NCBI RefSeq assembly: GCF_002929225.1
Contig: NZ_PISM01000022.1
Span: forward strand, 620,001-684,000
Length of the DNA: 64,000 nucleotides
Origin: Stutzerimonas kunmingensis
GTDB taxonomy: Bacteria > Pseudomonadota > Gammaproteobacteria > Pseudomonadales > Pseudomonadaceae
Reading direction: 5' to 3'
A model generated the notes under the pieces. The model did no database searches. It saw nothing but the letters and a program-made list of their open reading frames with translations, and was not told the origin of the DNA. Numbering within the stretch: the stretch's first letter is position 1; each line of letters begins with the position of its first letter. The position numbers and the translations under genes were made by a program. Of this stretch, positions 1-9,198 are shown piece by piece.

Positions 1-272
1 GCGCCGATGGCTTCCTGCAGCTTTTCCGGGGCCATGGAGTACTCGTCGTCGGGCAGGTAGATCGCGCCGGTGGCGAAGTCGATGCCGAAGGCAATCAAGC
101 CGGGGATGACGTAGAACAGCAGCCCGACCGCATTGAGCGCGGCGATGGCCGGGTCGATGCGGCCTTCGATCTGCCCGCGGCGATCCGGGTAGAACAGCGT
201 GCCGCAGGCGGTCAGCTGGGTGAACAGGGAAGCGGCCAACACGCCGCCGATGATTCGGTTACGAGTACGCAT
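1..272 (-). CDS. Small lipoprotein of unknown function, C-terminus cut by window edge
   Basis: Reading the minus strand from an ATG at 272 gives MRTRNRIIGGVLAASLFTQL followed by TACGTLFYPDRRG. This is a basic N-terminus, a hydrophobic stretch and a lipobox-like LTAC, so a lipoprotein signal peptide with Cys at about residue 23 is likely. About 90 residues are visible. After the Cys comes a short polar part and then a hydrophobic segment (ALNAVGLLFYVIPGLIAFGI) that could sit in the membrane. A strong AGGAGG ribosome binding site lies just before the start. The gene runs off the left end of the window, so its full length and stop are unknown. It is divergent from the DUF6515 gene. I cannot name its function; proteins of this look occur as small conserved lipoproteins in pseudomonads. 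Confidence 0.7.
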   Translation of the reverse strand, partial: MRTRNRIIGGVLAASLFTQLTACGTLFYPDRRGQIEGRIDPAIAALNAVGLLFYVIPGLIAFGIDFATGAIYLPDDEYSMAPEKLQEAIG

Positions 273-486
273 AAGGACCTCCTGGAAAAGTGGCGCAACT
301 ATACAAGGCCGGAAGACAGCTGGATGATGTTTTCTCGATATCAGACCATGCCGCGGGCTCGGGTGTTCGGCGTGTTGCGCTGACGCATGGGGTGGCTTTA
401 CCCAGTCCTTACCGAGGCCTGACGGACCGCTGCATCGGCCGGGCAGATAATCGCGCTGCGATTTCATCCCATCCCGGAGTTCAATC

Positions 487-987
487 ATGTCCAGGTCACT
501 GCCGCGCGCCGCGCTTGGCGCCGTTCTTTCCCTCTGCATCGCCTTGCCGGTCACCGCCGCACCACCCGGTCCCGGGCCGGGTGCGCATAGGGCGCCGGCC
601 GGACCGGGGCCGCAGCATGTGCCGGGTCCGCGTCACGGCCACGGTCTGCCGGCCGGTGCGCGGGAAATCTGGATCGGCAGCATGCTCTACTTCATCGCCG
701 CCGGTACCTATTACCTATGGAATGTAGAGCGCAATGTCTACGAGCCGGTCAGTCATCCGCCGCTGCCGGCCAGCGAGGCCTCGCGATATGATGTCATCGC
801 CTATCCGGCCAAGGGCCAGAGCGCCGAGCAGCAGAGCCGCGACCGCTACGAGTGTCATATCTGGGCCGTGAGCCAGAGCGGTTTCGATCCGGCCAGCGCT
901 CGGACGGCTCCGGCGGCGAGCGTTGCCGACACCTACAAGCGCGCCCTTGGCGCCTGCCTGACCGGACGCGGCTATAGCGTCAACTGA
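487..987 (+). CDS. DUF6515-like exported protein
   Basis: A 166-residue protein with an N-terminal signal peptide (residues 1 to about 25, cleavage near VTAAPP). A Pro/Gly/His-rich low-complexity part follows to about residue 55. Then comes a conserved-looking half with IWIGSMLYFIAAGTYYLW, YEPV and a YDVIAYPAKGQSAEQQSRDRYEC segment, and a C-terminal region with Cys and Gly. The YPAKGQS...RDRYECHxW pattern is typical of DUF6515 proteins found in Pseudomonas. Two Cys in the mature part (RYECH and GACLTG) could form a disulfide in the periplasm. It stands alone between a divergent lipoprotein gene and hrpB. The function is unknown; the family assignment is from memory of the motif. Confidence 0.75.
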   Translation: MSRSLPRAALGAVLSLCIALPVTAAPPGPGPGAHRAPAGPGPQHVPGPRHGHGLPAGAREIWIGSMLYFIAAGTYYLWNVERNVYEPVSHPPLPASEASRYDVIAYPAKGQSAEQQSRDRYECHIWAVSQSGFDPASARTAPAASVADTYKRALGACLTGRGYSVN

Positions 988-1046
988 TGCGCCCAGCTTC
1001 GGGCGGGCGCCTCGGTTGTTGAATCGTCTGCCCGAAGCGAGTGCCC

Positions 1047-3572
1047 ATGAATTCCCTACCGATCGACGAAGTCCTGCCGGCGTTGCGCCAGGCCCTGCAA
1101 CAGCGCGACGAAGCCGTTCTCGAAGCACCGCCCGGCGCCGGCAAGACCACTCGCGTGCCGCTGGCGCTGCTCGACGAAGCCTGGCTGGGCGGGCAGAGCA
1201 TCATCATGCTGGAGCCGCGCCGTCTGGCTGCCCGCGCAGCGGCTGAGCGGCTGGCCAGTGAGCTGGGCGAGCGCGTCGGCGAAACCGTCGGCTACCGCAT
1301 CCGGCTGGAAAGCAAGGTCGGGCCGACCACGCGCATCGAGGTAGTCACCGAGGGCATTCTCGCGCGGCGGCTGCAGGACGACCCGGCGCTGGAAGGCGTC
1401 GGCCTGGTGATCTTCGACGAATTCCATGAGCGCAGCCTGGACGCCGATCTGGCCCTGGCGCTGACGCTCAATGCGCGGCAGCTGCTGCGCGACGAGCCGC
1501 TCAAGCTGCTGCTGATGTCGGCGACGCTGGAGGGCCAGCGCCTGTCGGCACTGCTCGACGATGCGCCGGTGGTGCGCAGCGAGGGGCGCATGCACCCGGT
1601 CGAGCAGCGCTGGGGCCGTCTCGTTGCGGCGAATGAGCGTATCGAGCCGCGCGTGATGCAGACGGTGCTGCAGGCGCTGGAGGACGAGCAGGGCAGCGTG
1701 CTGGTGTTTCTGCCGGGGCAGGCCGAGATCCGCCGCGTCCACGAGGCGCTTGCCGATCAGCTGGGCGGGCGCGGCGACATCCTGCTCTGCCCGCTGCACG
1801 GCGAGCTGGAGCTGGCGCAGCAGCGCGCGGCCATCGAGCCGGCACCGGCGGGCATGCGCAAGGTGGTGCTGGCGACCAACATCGCCGAGACCAGCCTGAC
1901 CATCGAAGGCGTACGCATCGTGGTGGACGCCGGACTGGCGCGGGTGCCGCGCTTCGATCCCGGCAGCGGCATGACCCGGCTGGAAACCCGGCGCATCTCC
2001 CGCGCCTCGGCCACGCAGCGCGCTGGTCGCGCCGGGCGCCTGGAGCCGGGCGTCTGCTATCGGCTGTGGTCCGAGGATCAGCACGCGCAGCTGGCGGCCT
2101 ACGGCGAGGCGGAAATCCTCCAGGCGGACCTTGCCGGTGTCGCGCTGCAACTGGCGCGCTGGGGTGTCGAGCCGGACGAGCTGGCCTGGCTCGACCGGCC
2201 GCCGGCGGCGGCTTACGCCCAGGCTCAGGCGCTGCTCGAGCGCCTTGGCGCATTGCAGCACAACGAACATGGCGGCTGGCAGCTGACCCGTCACGGCCAG
2301 GCGATGGCCGAGCTGCCGGCGCATCCGCGGCTGGCGCATATGCTGCTGCGTGGGCAGGGTTTGGGTATTGGCGCGCTGGCGGCGGATGTCGCGGCGCTGC
2401 TGGTCGAGCGTGACATTCAATCCGGCGGGCAGCGCAGCGGCGGCGCCGATCTGGCGCTGCGTCTGCACCAGTTGCAGAGCGGCCGTGGTGCTGCGGTGCA
2501 GCGGGTGCGGCAGCTGGCCCGGCAGTTTCGTGGCCTGCTGCGCGGCACTTCGGGGCAGGGCGACGGAGCGCTGGAAGAACAGCACGCGCTGGCCACGCTG
2601 CTGGCTTTCGCCTACCCCGACCGCGTCGCCCTGCAGCGCCGCGAAGGTGGCGGGGGTTATCGTCTGGCCAGCGGGCGCGCGGCGCTGTTCGGTGAGCCGG
2701 ATGCATTGATGAAGGAGCCCTGGCTGGTGATCGCCGAGCTGGGTAGCCATCAGGGACAACGCGAGGAGCGCATCTACCGGGCGGTCGCGCTGGACCCGGC
2801 GCTGTTCGACGGACCGCTGGCCGAACAGGTGTCTCTGCGCAATGAGCTGGAGTGGGACGAGCGCGAGGGCGTGCTGCGCGCCGAACGGCAGCGGCGGATC
2901 GGCGAACTGGTGCTCAGCCGCGAACCACTGCCGAACCTCGACGATGACGCACGGGCTCGCTCGCTGCTCGGCCTGGTACGGAGCAAGGGCCTGGAACTGC
3001 TGGCCTGGACGCCGGAGTTGCGCCAGTGGCAGGCGCGCATCGACCTGCTGCGTCAGCTCGATCTGGACGCAGGCAACAGCAGCGACTGGCCGGACGTCAG
3101 CGATGCTGCACTGCTGGAACGGTTGGGCGACTGGCTGCTGCCCTACCTCGGCAAGGTGTCGCGCCTGGCGCACTTCGCCCAGCTCGATCTGGCCGGCATG
3201 CTCGCCACGCTGCTGCCCTGGCCGCTGCCGCAGCGCCTGGATGAGCAGGCGCCGGTGGCGGTCAGCGTGCCGTCCGGCTCGCGCATTCGGCTGGACTACA
3301 GCGAGCAGCCGCCGGTGCTGGCGGTGCGTCTGCAGGAGCTGTTCGGCCTGGCCGACACGCCGCGGATTGCTGGTGGCCGACAGGTCGTCAAGCTGCACCT
3401 GCTGTCGCCGGCGCGGCGTCCGGTACAGGTCACCCAGGACCTGGCGAGCTTCTGGGCCAACACCTACGCCGAGGTAAAAAAGGATCTGAAGGGGCGCTAT
3501 CCCAAGCACTACTGGCCGGACGACCCGCTGATCGCCGAGCCGACCGCACGGGCCAAGCCACGCGGGCAGTAG
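1047..3572 (+). CDS. hrpB: ATP-dependent helicase HrpB
   Basis: A DEAH-type superfamily 2 helicase of about 841 residues, the usual HrpB size. Walker A is APPGAGKTTRVP near residue 32, the DExH box is IFDEFHERS near residue 125, and motif III is LLMSATLEG. The C-terminal helicase domain has TNIAETSLTIEGVRIVVDAG and QRAGRAGRLEPG. An HA2-like domain and the HrpB-specific C-terminal domain end near YPKHYWPDDP. HrpB is a conserved proteobacterial helicase paralogous to the mRNA-processing helicase HrpA, and its own cellular role is not settled. I chose the ATG at 1047 (MNSLPIDEVLPAL); a GTG at 1041 would add two residues. It is convergent with the next gene, two bases apart. Confidence 0.95.
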   Translation: MNSLPIDEVLPALRQALQQRDEAVLEAPPGAGKTTRVPLALLDEAWLGGQSIIMLEPRRLAARAAAERLASELGERVGETVGYRIRLESKVGPTTRIEVVTEGILARRLQDDPALEGVGLVIFDEFHERSLDADLALALTLNARQLLRDEPLKLLLMSATLEGQRLSALLDDAPVVRSEGRMHPVEQRWGRLVAANERIEPRVMQTVLQALEDEQGSVLVFLPGQAEIRRVHEALADQLGGRGDILLCPLHGELELAQQRAAIEPAPAGMRKVVLATNIAETSLTIEGVRIVVDAGLARVPRFDPGSGMTRLETRRISRASATQRAGRAGRLEPGVCYRLWSEDQHAQLAAYGEAEILQADLAGVALQLARWGVEPDELAWLDRPPAAAYAQAQALLERLGALQHNEHGGWQLTRHGQAMAELPAHPRLAHMLLRGQGLGIGALAADVAALLVERDIQSGGQRSGGADLALRLHQLQSGRGAAVQRVRQLARQFRGLLRGTSGQGDGALEEQHALATLLAFAYPDRVALQRREGGGGYRLASGRAALFGEPDALMKEPWLVIAELGSHQGQREERIYRAVALDPALFDGPLAEQVSLRNELEWDEREGVLRAERQRRIGELVLSREPLPNLDDDARARSLLGLVRSKGLELLAWTPELRQWQARIDLLRQLDLDAGNSSDWPDVSDAALLERLGDWLLPYLGKVSRLAHFAQLDLAGMLATLLPWPLPQRLDEQAPVAVSVPSGSRIRLDYSEQPPVLAVRLQELFGLADTPRIAGGRQVVKLHLLSPARRPVQVTQDLASFWANTYAEVKKDLKGRYPKHYWPDDPLIAEPTARAKPRGQ

Positions 3573-3574
3573 GC

Positions 3575-4321
3575 TCAGTCCGAGGGCAGGCTGAGGTCCT
3601 CGCCGGCGACGCGCAACGCTTCATAGGCGTCGTCGAGCGCAGTGACGATGGCGCTGGCATCGCGAGCATGGCGCGAGACGATGAAGTGGATCGGCACCTG
3701 GGCCAGGCGCTGGTAGGGCAGCGCCTCCATCCGTAGCCGCTGGCGGGCCTGTTCCACTGGAATCTGGTAGTCGAGCAGGTAATCGCCACGGTTGCGCTGC
3801 AGCATCTCCAGCGCGGAAAGGTGATTGCTGGTGCGCAGCAGGCGCAGGTCGAGGCCGGGATCGTCCAGTAGCGCGTTGACGTTCGGCCAGTAGCTGTAGC
3901 CGCCGATCAGGATCAGCGACTTGCCGGCAAGGTCGTCCGGCAGGCTCGGCGCCGGTGTACCGGCAAGGCGGTAGAGGTTGAGATTGATCTGGCTGAGCGT
4001 ATGCCGGCCTTCCAACGTATGGGTCGCCAGCTCCGGCTTGCCCTGGGCTCCAGGCCAGAGGTCGATGCTGCCATTCTCCAGCGCCGCGTAGAGGCGGGCG
4101 CCGGGCAGCCCTCGAAAGCGCACGCCGTAGCCGGCCTGACGCGCGACGCGGCGGGTCAGTTCGGCCAGCTCGCCGCGTGCCATGCCGTGGGCATCGGTGT
4201 AGATGGCCGGGGCGAACTCGTAGTAGCCGACGTTGAGGACGCGTTGCGAAACGGGATTGGCCAGGACCGCGGCTGGTAAGCCGAGAAGGGAGGCCAGGGC
4301 CAGATAGATGAATGCTTTCAA
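3575..4321 (-). CDS. Periplasmic substrate-binding-like protein (SBP_bac_3 type)
   Basis: About 248 residues from a TTG at 4321, which gives a clean signal peptide MKAFIYLALASLLGLPAAVL-A. The mature part resembles polar amino-acid binding proteins: VLNVGYYEFAPAIYTDAHGMARGEL, then SIDLWPGAQGKPEL and LAGKSLILIGGYSYWP. No permease or ATPase gene is nearby. Such stand-alone proteins in pseudomonads are often orphan solute sensors rather than parts of transporters. The start is uncertain. An ATG at 4390 in the same frame would add 23 residues that do not look like a signal peptide, so I prefer the TTG although its ribosome binding site is weak. It is divergent from the SDR gene with about 155 bp between. 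Confidence 0.75.
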   Translation of the reverse strand: MKAFIYLALASLLGLPAAVLANPVSQRVLNVGYYEFAPAIYTDAHGMARGELAELTRRVARQAGYGVRFRGLPGARLYAALENGSIDLWPGAQGKPELATHTLEGRHTLSQINLNLYRLAGTPAPSLPDDLAGKSLILIGGYSYWPNVNALLDDPGLDLRLLRTSNHLSALEMLQRNRGDYLLDYQIPVEQARQRLRMEALPYQRLAQVPIHFIVSRHARDASAIVTALDDAYEALRVAGEDLSLPSD

Positions 4322-4476
4322 TGGATCGATCGCTGCCTTGCGCTGTTCCAACAAGCATGCGCAGCCGATGCCCGGTTGTCCATGAGCCATATTGCTGCAG
4401 CAGCGTGAGGAATGTCGGCCTATATCGACCTATGCTCATACCAAAAGGCAGGCGTGCGGCACGAAGGAGTAGGGGT

Positions 4477-5304
4477 ATGCAGCGCAAGGTGTTCGATCGC
4501 AAGGTGTTCAACCGCAAGCTGGTGGTGATCACCGGCGGCTGTGCCGGGATCGGCCGCGCGCTGGCGGTGCGCATGGCCCAGGCTGGCGCGCGGCTGGTGA
4601 TCTTCGATCTGCATCAGGATGCGCTGGATGGCCTGGTGCAGCATCTGGCCGATCACCACAATGCCGATGCGCTGGGGTTGTGCTGTGACGTCAGCGATGC
4701 CGAGGCGGTGCAGCGCGCGATTGCGCTGGTGGTGGAGCGTTACGGCGGCATCGACGTGCTGGTCAACAACGCCGGCATCACCCATCGCAGCCCGGTGGCG
4801 AGCACCAGCCTGGCGGTGTTCCATCGGGTGATGGCGGTGAACTTCTACGGCGCGCTGCATTGCACCCAGGCGGCACTGCCCAGCCTGATCGCCCGGGACG
4901 GGCAGATCATCGTGCTCAGCTCGCTTTCGCAGTATGCCCCGGTGCCCAACCGCGCCGCCTACAACGCCAGCAAACACGCACTGCACGGGCTGTTCGAGAC
5001 GCTGCGCGGCGAGCTGAGCGATACCGGGGTGCATGTGATGCTGGTCTGCCCCGGTTACACCGCCACCGACTTGCGCAAAAACGTGCTGGTCGGCGACGGC
5101 TCCACCGCGCCGTCGCCGGTACTGGACATCGGCCGGGTCGCCTCGCCACAGGATGTCGCCGAGGCGATCTACCAAGGCGCGCTGCGTCGGCGCGCGTTGC
5201 TGGTGCACTCCAATCTCGACTGGAAGGCGCGGCTGCTGGCGCGCTGGTGCCCGCGGCTGTACCAGCACCTGCTGCTGCCACGGCTGCTCGGCAGTCGAAC
5301 CTGA
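4477..5304 (+). CDS. Short-chain dehydrogenase/reductase (SDR)
   Basis: A 275-residue classical SDR. The Rossmann cofactor motif is TGGCAGIGRALA near residue 16, with NNAGITHRS, the catalytic Ser in VLSSLSQYAPVP, and YNASKHALHG as the YxxxK motif. The acidic residue after beta-2 (VIFDLHQD) suggests NAD(H) rather than NADP(H). A C-terminal extension with WKARLLARWCPRLYQHLLLPRL is basic and hydrophobic and may bind the membrane. The start at 4477 is supported by AAGGAGT about 9 bases upstream. The substrate cannot be read from the sequence. It is convergent with the VOC gene. Confidence 0.88.
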   Translation: MQRKVFDRKVFNRKLVVITGGCAGIGRALAVRMAQAGARLVIFDLHQDALDGLVQHLADHHNADALGLCCDVSDAEAVQRAIALVVERYGGIDVLVNNAGITHRSPVASTSLAVFHRVMAVNFYGALHCTQAALPSLIARDGQIIVLSSLSQYAPVPNRAAYNASKHALHGLFETLRGELSDTGVHVMLVCPGYTATDLRKNVLVGDGSTAPSPVLDIGRVASPQDVAEAIYQGALRRRALLVHSNLDWKARLLARWCPRLYQHLLLPRLLGSRT

Positions 5305-5314
5305 TGCTCCGCGG

Positions 5315-5743
5315 TCACTCGCCGCTGCCGTAGAGCTGCTCCATCAGCGCGGCGTCCCAGTAGGCCGCCTCGATCTTGTGACCGTCCAGATCACGGACGA
5401 AGCAACCGTAATAGGGCTCGCCATACTCCGGCCGTGGTCCAGGGGCGCCTTCATCGACCGCGCCGGCGGCGATGGCGGCTCGGTGGAAGGCATCCACGGC
5501 AGCCTGATCGGCGGCGAAGAAGCCCACGTGGGTGCCGTTGCCGACGGAGGCCGTGCCGCCGTCGAAGGGGCGCTGGACCCAGAATTCCGGATATTCACGG
5601 CCCCAGGCGACGGCGCCGGGGTGTTCGAGGATGCGCCTGCAGCCAAGGGTGGCGAGGACCTGGTCGTAGAAGGCAACCGCTTCGTCGAAGCGATTACTGC
5701 CCAGTGAAATGTGCGAAAGGATGCTTGGGTTCTGGTCGGCCAT
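5315..5743 (-). CDS. VOC family (glyoxalase-like) protein
   Basis: A 142-residue protein with the single-module VOC fold pattern: ISLGSNRFDEAVAFYDQVLATLG at the start, then RPFDGGTASVGNGTHVGFFA, PEYGEPYYGCFVRDLDGHKIEA and a short tail. It resembles the glyoxalase/bleomycin-resistance/dioxygenase superfamily, in which H and E residues bind a metal. Candidate ligands here are H in ILSHISLG, H in GTHVGFF and E in HKIEA. The substrate is unknown. I chose the ATG at 5743 because the residues upstream do not look like protein of this family. Confidence 0.85.
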   Translation of the reverse strand: MADQNPSILSHISLGSNRFDEAVAFYDQVLATLGCRRILEHPGAVAWGREYPEFWVQRPFDGGTASVGNGTHVGFFAADQAAVDAFHRAAIAAGAVDEGAPGPRPEYGEPYYGCFVRDLDGHKIEAAYWDAALMEQLYGSGE

Positions 5744-5820
5744 GGCGGGGTCTCCTGATGTGGCCGGAGCAAGCCTAGCAGGCTCTGCGCGCCTCGCCTG
5801 AACCACCGTCGAAAGACCAC

Positions 5821-6501
5821 TCAGCCGTTGTCCGGCTGGCGTGTCGGCGGCTCGGTGCAGAGCATGAAGCAGCGGAACAGCATGATCGTCGGCAGCAACT
5901 GCAGCAGGCCGACCACGGCGTCCAGCAACATCGCCGGCAACAGTGGTGGCGTCTGCTCGGCGAACAGCTGGGCGGCGATCCAGATTTCCAGCATCCAGAT
6001 CGGTAACAGCACGGTCATCACACAGCCCAGTATTAGCAGAAAATGCCCGCGGGTGAGGGCGAAGCTCTCCTTCAGCGCCGCCAGCGGTGTCAGGCCACGC
6101 AAGACCAGCAGGTACTCGGCGAAGGCGATCTTGACCATGACCCAGATGCCGGGCAGCACGAACAGCGAGGCGCCGAGCATGATCAGCAGTGAGCCGAGCC
6201 CCGAGAGCACGGCCAGCGCTGGCCACAGCGGCAGGGCCCGGGCGTAGACCGCGCGCAGCGCCGGATCGTGGCCACGGCTGCGCGCATCCAGATAAAGGAT
6301 CAGTGCGCCGACGTACAGCGGATAGAAGATCAGGCCCACCAGCAGGTCCAGGGCGGGCAGGACGTTTTCGCCGAGCCAGTGATCGAGCGCCAGGCGTGTC
6401 GCGCTTTCGAGCAGGATCAGCGGCAGGCAGAGCCGGACGATGGTCAGGAAGTGGCGGGAGTAGAAGAACCAGGCGTCACGCAGGATGGCAAGAACGTTCA
6501 T
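5821..6501 (-). CDS. YciC-family (UPF0259) inner-membrane protein
   Basis: A 226-residue, very hydrophobic protein with about six membrane segments, for example FLTIVRLCLPLILLES, LDLLVGLIFYPLYVGALIL, LAVLSGLGSLLIMLGASLFVLPG and FLLILGCVMTVLLPIWMLEIW. The pattern PGIWVMVKIAFAEYLLVLRGLTPLAALKESFALT is typical of the UPF0259/YciC group. The function is unknown. The start at 6501 (MNVLAILRDAWFFYSRHF) matches the family N-terminus. It is divergent from the NYN gene with 116 bp between. Confidence 0.8.
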   Translation of the reverse strand: MNVLAILRDAWFFYSRHFLTIVRLCLPLILLESATRLALDHWLGENVLPALDLLVGLIFYPLYVGALILYLDARSRGHDPALRAVYARALPLWPALAVLSGLGSLLIMLGASLFVLPGIWVMVKIAFAEYLLVLRGLTPLAALKESFALTRGHFLLILGCVMTVLLPIWMLEIWIAAQLFAEQTPPLLPAMLLDAVVGLLQLLPTIMLFRCFMLCTEPPTRQPDNG

Positions 6502-6617
6502 TGCAGACCGAAGGTGAGTAATCGTTTCGGGGCGCCACTGTAACGGATGCGGCAAGGACGGGACATGTGCGATTTCGCCGTCCATACTGGACCCCCCTTT
6601 CAGATTCGGGCCGCCGC

Positions 6618-7094
6618 GTGAAGAAGATCGCCCTGTTCGCCGATGTACAGAACCTCTACTACACCGTGCGGCAGGCCCATGGCTGCCACTTCAACTATGC
6701 GGCGCTGTGGGCCGATGTCAGCCGTCGCGGCACTATCGTCGAGGCCTATGCCTACGCCATCGAGCGCGGTGACGCACGCCAGCAGCAGTTTCAGCAAATC
6801 CTGCGCAACCTCGGTTTCACGGTGAAGCTCAAGCCCTATATCCAGCGCAGCGACGGCTCGGCCAAGGGTGACTGGGATGTGGGCATCACCATCGACGTGC
6901 TGGATGCGGCGGCACGGGTCGACGAGGTGGTGCTGGCGTCCGGCGATGGCGATTTCGACCTGCTGCTCGATCGGGTGCGGGCCGGCGGCGCCGAGGCGAC
7001 CGCCTATGGCGTACCGGGACTTACCGCGCAATCGCTGATCCGTGCGGCGACGCGTTACGTGCCGATCGAGGGTGATTTGTTGTTGCGTGGCTGA
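6618..7094 (+). CDS. NYN-domain (LabA/DUF88-type) putative ribonuclease
   Basis: A 158-residue protein from a GTG at 6618 (MKKIALFADVQNLYYTVRQ). The whole chain is one NYN/PIN-like domain. The early Asp and Asn (FADVQNLYY), KGDWDVGITIDVLDAAA with paired Asp, and LASGDGDFDLLLDRVR are the acidic residues expected to bind Mg2+ at the nuclease centre. The C-terminal LIRAATRYVPIEGDLL is typical of LabA-like NYN proteins. The family is predicted to cut RNA, but most members have no known target. It is followed by a hairpin repeat and the convergent dxs gene. Confidence 0.85.
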   Translation: MKKIALFADVQNLYYTVRQAHGCHFNYAALWADVSRRGTIVEAYAYAIERGDARQQQFQQILRNLGFTVKLKPYIQRSDGSAKGDWDVGITIDVLDAAARVDEVVLASGDGDFDLLLDRVRAGGAEATAYGVPGLTAQSLIRAATRYVPIEGDLLLRG

Positions 7095-7150
7095 ACATCC
7101 GCCCACTTTGAGGGGAGCGAGTCTGCCGATAGTGCGACTCGGAGTGGCCA

Positions 7151-7182
7151 GTGTAGGGTGGATGACGCTCCACCCATCCACC
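7151..7182. repeat. GTAGGGTGG-type intergenic hairpin repeat
   Basis: The stem GGTGGAT at 7157-7163 pairs with ATCCACC at 7176-7182 across a 12-base loop, preceded by GTA. The same GTAGGGTGG core is found at 35052-35060. It lies between the convergent NYN and dxs genes, a usual place for repeated extragenic palindromes. Confidence 0.6.
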
Positions 7183-7191
7183 AAAACGACG

Positions 7192-9090
7192 TCAGGCTTT
7201 GCCGAGTGCCGCAAGCCGCTTGCGTACGGCCGCTTCGATGCCGGCCGCATCCAGGCCGCACTCGGCGAGCATTTCGCTGGGCTTGGCGTGCTCGACGTAG
7301 TAGTCGGGCAGGCCCAGATGCAGCATCGGTTTGAGAATGCTTTCGCCAGTGAGGAACTCGGCTACCGCGCTGCCGGCGCCAGCCATGATGCTGTTCTCTT
7401 CGATCGTCACCAGCAGCTCGTGGCTGCCAGCCAGTTCGCGCAGCAGGGCTTCGTCCAGCGGTTTGACGAATCGCATGTCGACCACCGTGGCGTCCAGCGC
7501 CTCGCCGACCTGCAGCGCTTCGGGCAGCTGCACGCCGAATACCAGAAGTGCGACGTTACTGCCCTCACGGCGCACCACGGCTTTGCCGATCTTCAGCGGC
7601 TCCAGGCCCGGCTCGATGGTGGCGTTGGGGCCGCTGCCGCGCGGATAGCGCACCGCGGCCGGGCCTTCGAAGTGGTAGCCGGTGGTGAGCATGCGGCGCA
7701 TCTCGTTCTCGTCGCTGGGCGTCATCACCAGCATGCCGGGGATGCAGCGCAGGTAGGAGAGGTCGAAGCTGCCAGCGTGGGTCGGGCCGTCTTCGCCGAC
7801 CAGTCCGGCACGGTCGATGGCGAACAGCACGTCGAGGTTCTGCACCGCGACATCGTGGATCAGCTGATCGTAGGCGCGCTGGAGGAACGTCGAATAGATC
7901 GCCACCACCGGCTTCATGCCTTCGCAGGCCATGCCTGCCGCCAGCGTCACAGCGTGCTGCTCGGCGATGGCGACATCGAAGTAACGCTGCGGGTAGCGCT
8001 CGCTGAAGGCCACCAGGTCCGAGCCTTCCTTCATCGCGGGGGTGATGCCGGTCAGGCGCGGGTCGGCGGCGGCCATGTCGCACAGCCACTGGCCGAACAC
8101 ATTGGAGTACTTGGGCCCTGAGGGCTTCTTCGGTTTGACCGGGGCGCCGACCGGCTCCAGCTTGCTGATCGCATGCCAGGTGATCGGGTCGGCTTCGGCG
8201 GGGGCGAAGCCCTTGCCCTTCTTCGTCACCACATGGAGGAACTGCGGGCCGTCGAGGTCGCGCATGTTGCGCAGGGTGGCGATCAGCGTCGGCAGGTCGT
8301 GGCCGTCGATGGGGCCGATGTAGTTCCAGCCGAGCTCTTCGAACAACGTGCCGGGCACCAGCATGCCCTTGGCGTATTCTTCGGTGCGGCGGGCGATTTC
8401 CCAGGCACCCGGCAGGCGCGAGAGGATCTTCTTGCTGCCTTCGCGCATGCTCGAATAGGTGCGGCTGGACAGGATCTTGGCCAGGTAGTTGGACAGCCCG
8501 CCGACGTTGCGCGAGATCGACATGTCGTTGTCGTTGAGCACCACCAGCATGTTGGCGCCGACTTCTGGGGCGTGGTTGAGCGCCTCGAAGGCCATGCCGG
8601 CGGTGAGCGCGCCGTCGCCGATCACCGCGATGGACTTGCGCTGCTCGCCTTTCAGACGGGCGGCGACCGCCATGCCCAGGGCGGCGCTGATCGAGGTGCT
8701 GGAATGACCGACGCCGAAGGTGTCGTACTCGCTCTCCGAGCGGCGCGGGAAGGCGGCCAGGCCGTCCTTCTGACGCAGCGTGGCCATGCGTTCGCGGCGA
8801 CCGGTGAGGATCTTGTGCGGATAGGCCTGATGGCCGACGTCCCACACCAGCCGATCGTCCGGGGTGTCGTAGACGTAGTGCAGGGCGATGGTCAGCTCGA
8901 TCACGCCGAGGCCGGCGCCGAAGTGCCCGCCAGTGTGGCCGACGCTATACAACAGCTCCTGGCGCAGTTCGTTGGCAAGCTCTTCGAGTTCCGCCTCGCC
9001 CAGTCGGCGCAGCTGTTCGGGGGTCGCCGCTCGGCCAAGAACGGGCGTCGCGGGGCGAACCCGAGGGATCTCGTGAAAAGTCTTGGGCAT
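7192..9090 (-). CDS. dxs: 1-deoxy-D-xylulose-5-phosphate synthase
   Basis: A 632-residue thiamine-diphosphate transketolase-like enzyme that condenses pyruvate and glyceraldehyde 3-phosphate. This is the first step of the MEP isoprenoid pathway in the cytoplasm. The N-terminal part has [21 protein letters not shown] and [17 protein letters not shown]. The ThDP-binding motif is [18 protein letters not shown] followed by NDNDMSIS. The pyrimidine-binding domain has [17 protein letters not shown] and the [13 protein letters not shown] region. Length and motifs are those of a normal Dxs. It follows ispA and xseB on the same strand, the standard pseudomonad cluster xseB-ispA-dxs, with 108 bp and a hairpin between ispA and dxs. 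Confidence 0.98.
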   Translation of the reverse strand: MPKTFHEIPRVRPATPVLGRAATPEQLRRLGEAELEELANELRQELLYSVGHTGGHFGAGLGVIELTIALHYVYDTPDDRLVWDVGHQAYPHKILTGRRERMATLRQKDGLAAFPRRSESEYDTFGVGHSSTSISAALGMAVAARLKGEQRKSIAVIGDGALTAGMAFEALNHAPEVGANMLVVLNDNDMSISRNVGGLSNYLAKILSSRTYSSMREGSKKILSRLPGAWEIARRTEEYAKGMLVPGTLFEELGWNYIGPIDGHDLPTLIATLRNMRDLDGPQFLHVVTKKGKGFAPAEADPITWHAISKLEPVGAPVKPKKPSGPKYSNVFGQWLCDMAAADPRLTGITPAMKEGSDLVAFSERYPQRYFDVAIAEQHAVTLAAGMACEGMKPVVAIYSTFLQRAYDQLIHDVAVQNLDVLFAIDRAGLVGEDGPTHAGSFDLSYLRCIPGMLVMTPSDENEMRRMLTTGYHFEGPAAVRYPRGSGPNATIEPGLEPLKIGKAVVRREGSNVALLVFGVQLPEALQVGEALDATVVDMRFVKPLDEALLRELAGSHELLVTIEENSIMAGAGSAVAEFLTGESILKPMLHLGLPDYYVEHAKPSEMLAECGLDAAGIEAAVRKRLAALGKA

Positions 9091-9135
9091 CAGGCGGATC
9101 GTTGTTGTTGAAAAAAGAGCGGCAGTTTACCCGAT

Positions 9136-9158
9136 GGGCCGTTCGATAAGAACGGCCC
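9136..9158. other. Hairpin between ispA and dxs
   Basis: GGGCCGTTC at 9136-9144 pairs perfectly with GAACGGCCC at 9150-9158 around the loop GATAA. There is no T-tract after it in either direction, so it is not a classic terminator. It may protect the ispA 3' end or modulate dxs expression. Confidence 0.5.
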
Positions 9159-9198
9159 CGGGTCCGGTAGGGGTTTGACTGCTATTTCGGCGAAAGGC

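Noticed and set aside
1056-3509. Very long open frame antisense to hrpB
   Set aside because: The protein is Arg/Gln/His-rich with no domain pattern, and lies fully opposite a well-supported helicase gene. Long antisense frames are expected at this GC content.
3575-4321. An ABC transporter operon around the small binding protein
   Set aside because: The flanking genes are hrpB and an SDR; no permease or ATPase gene exists nearby.
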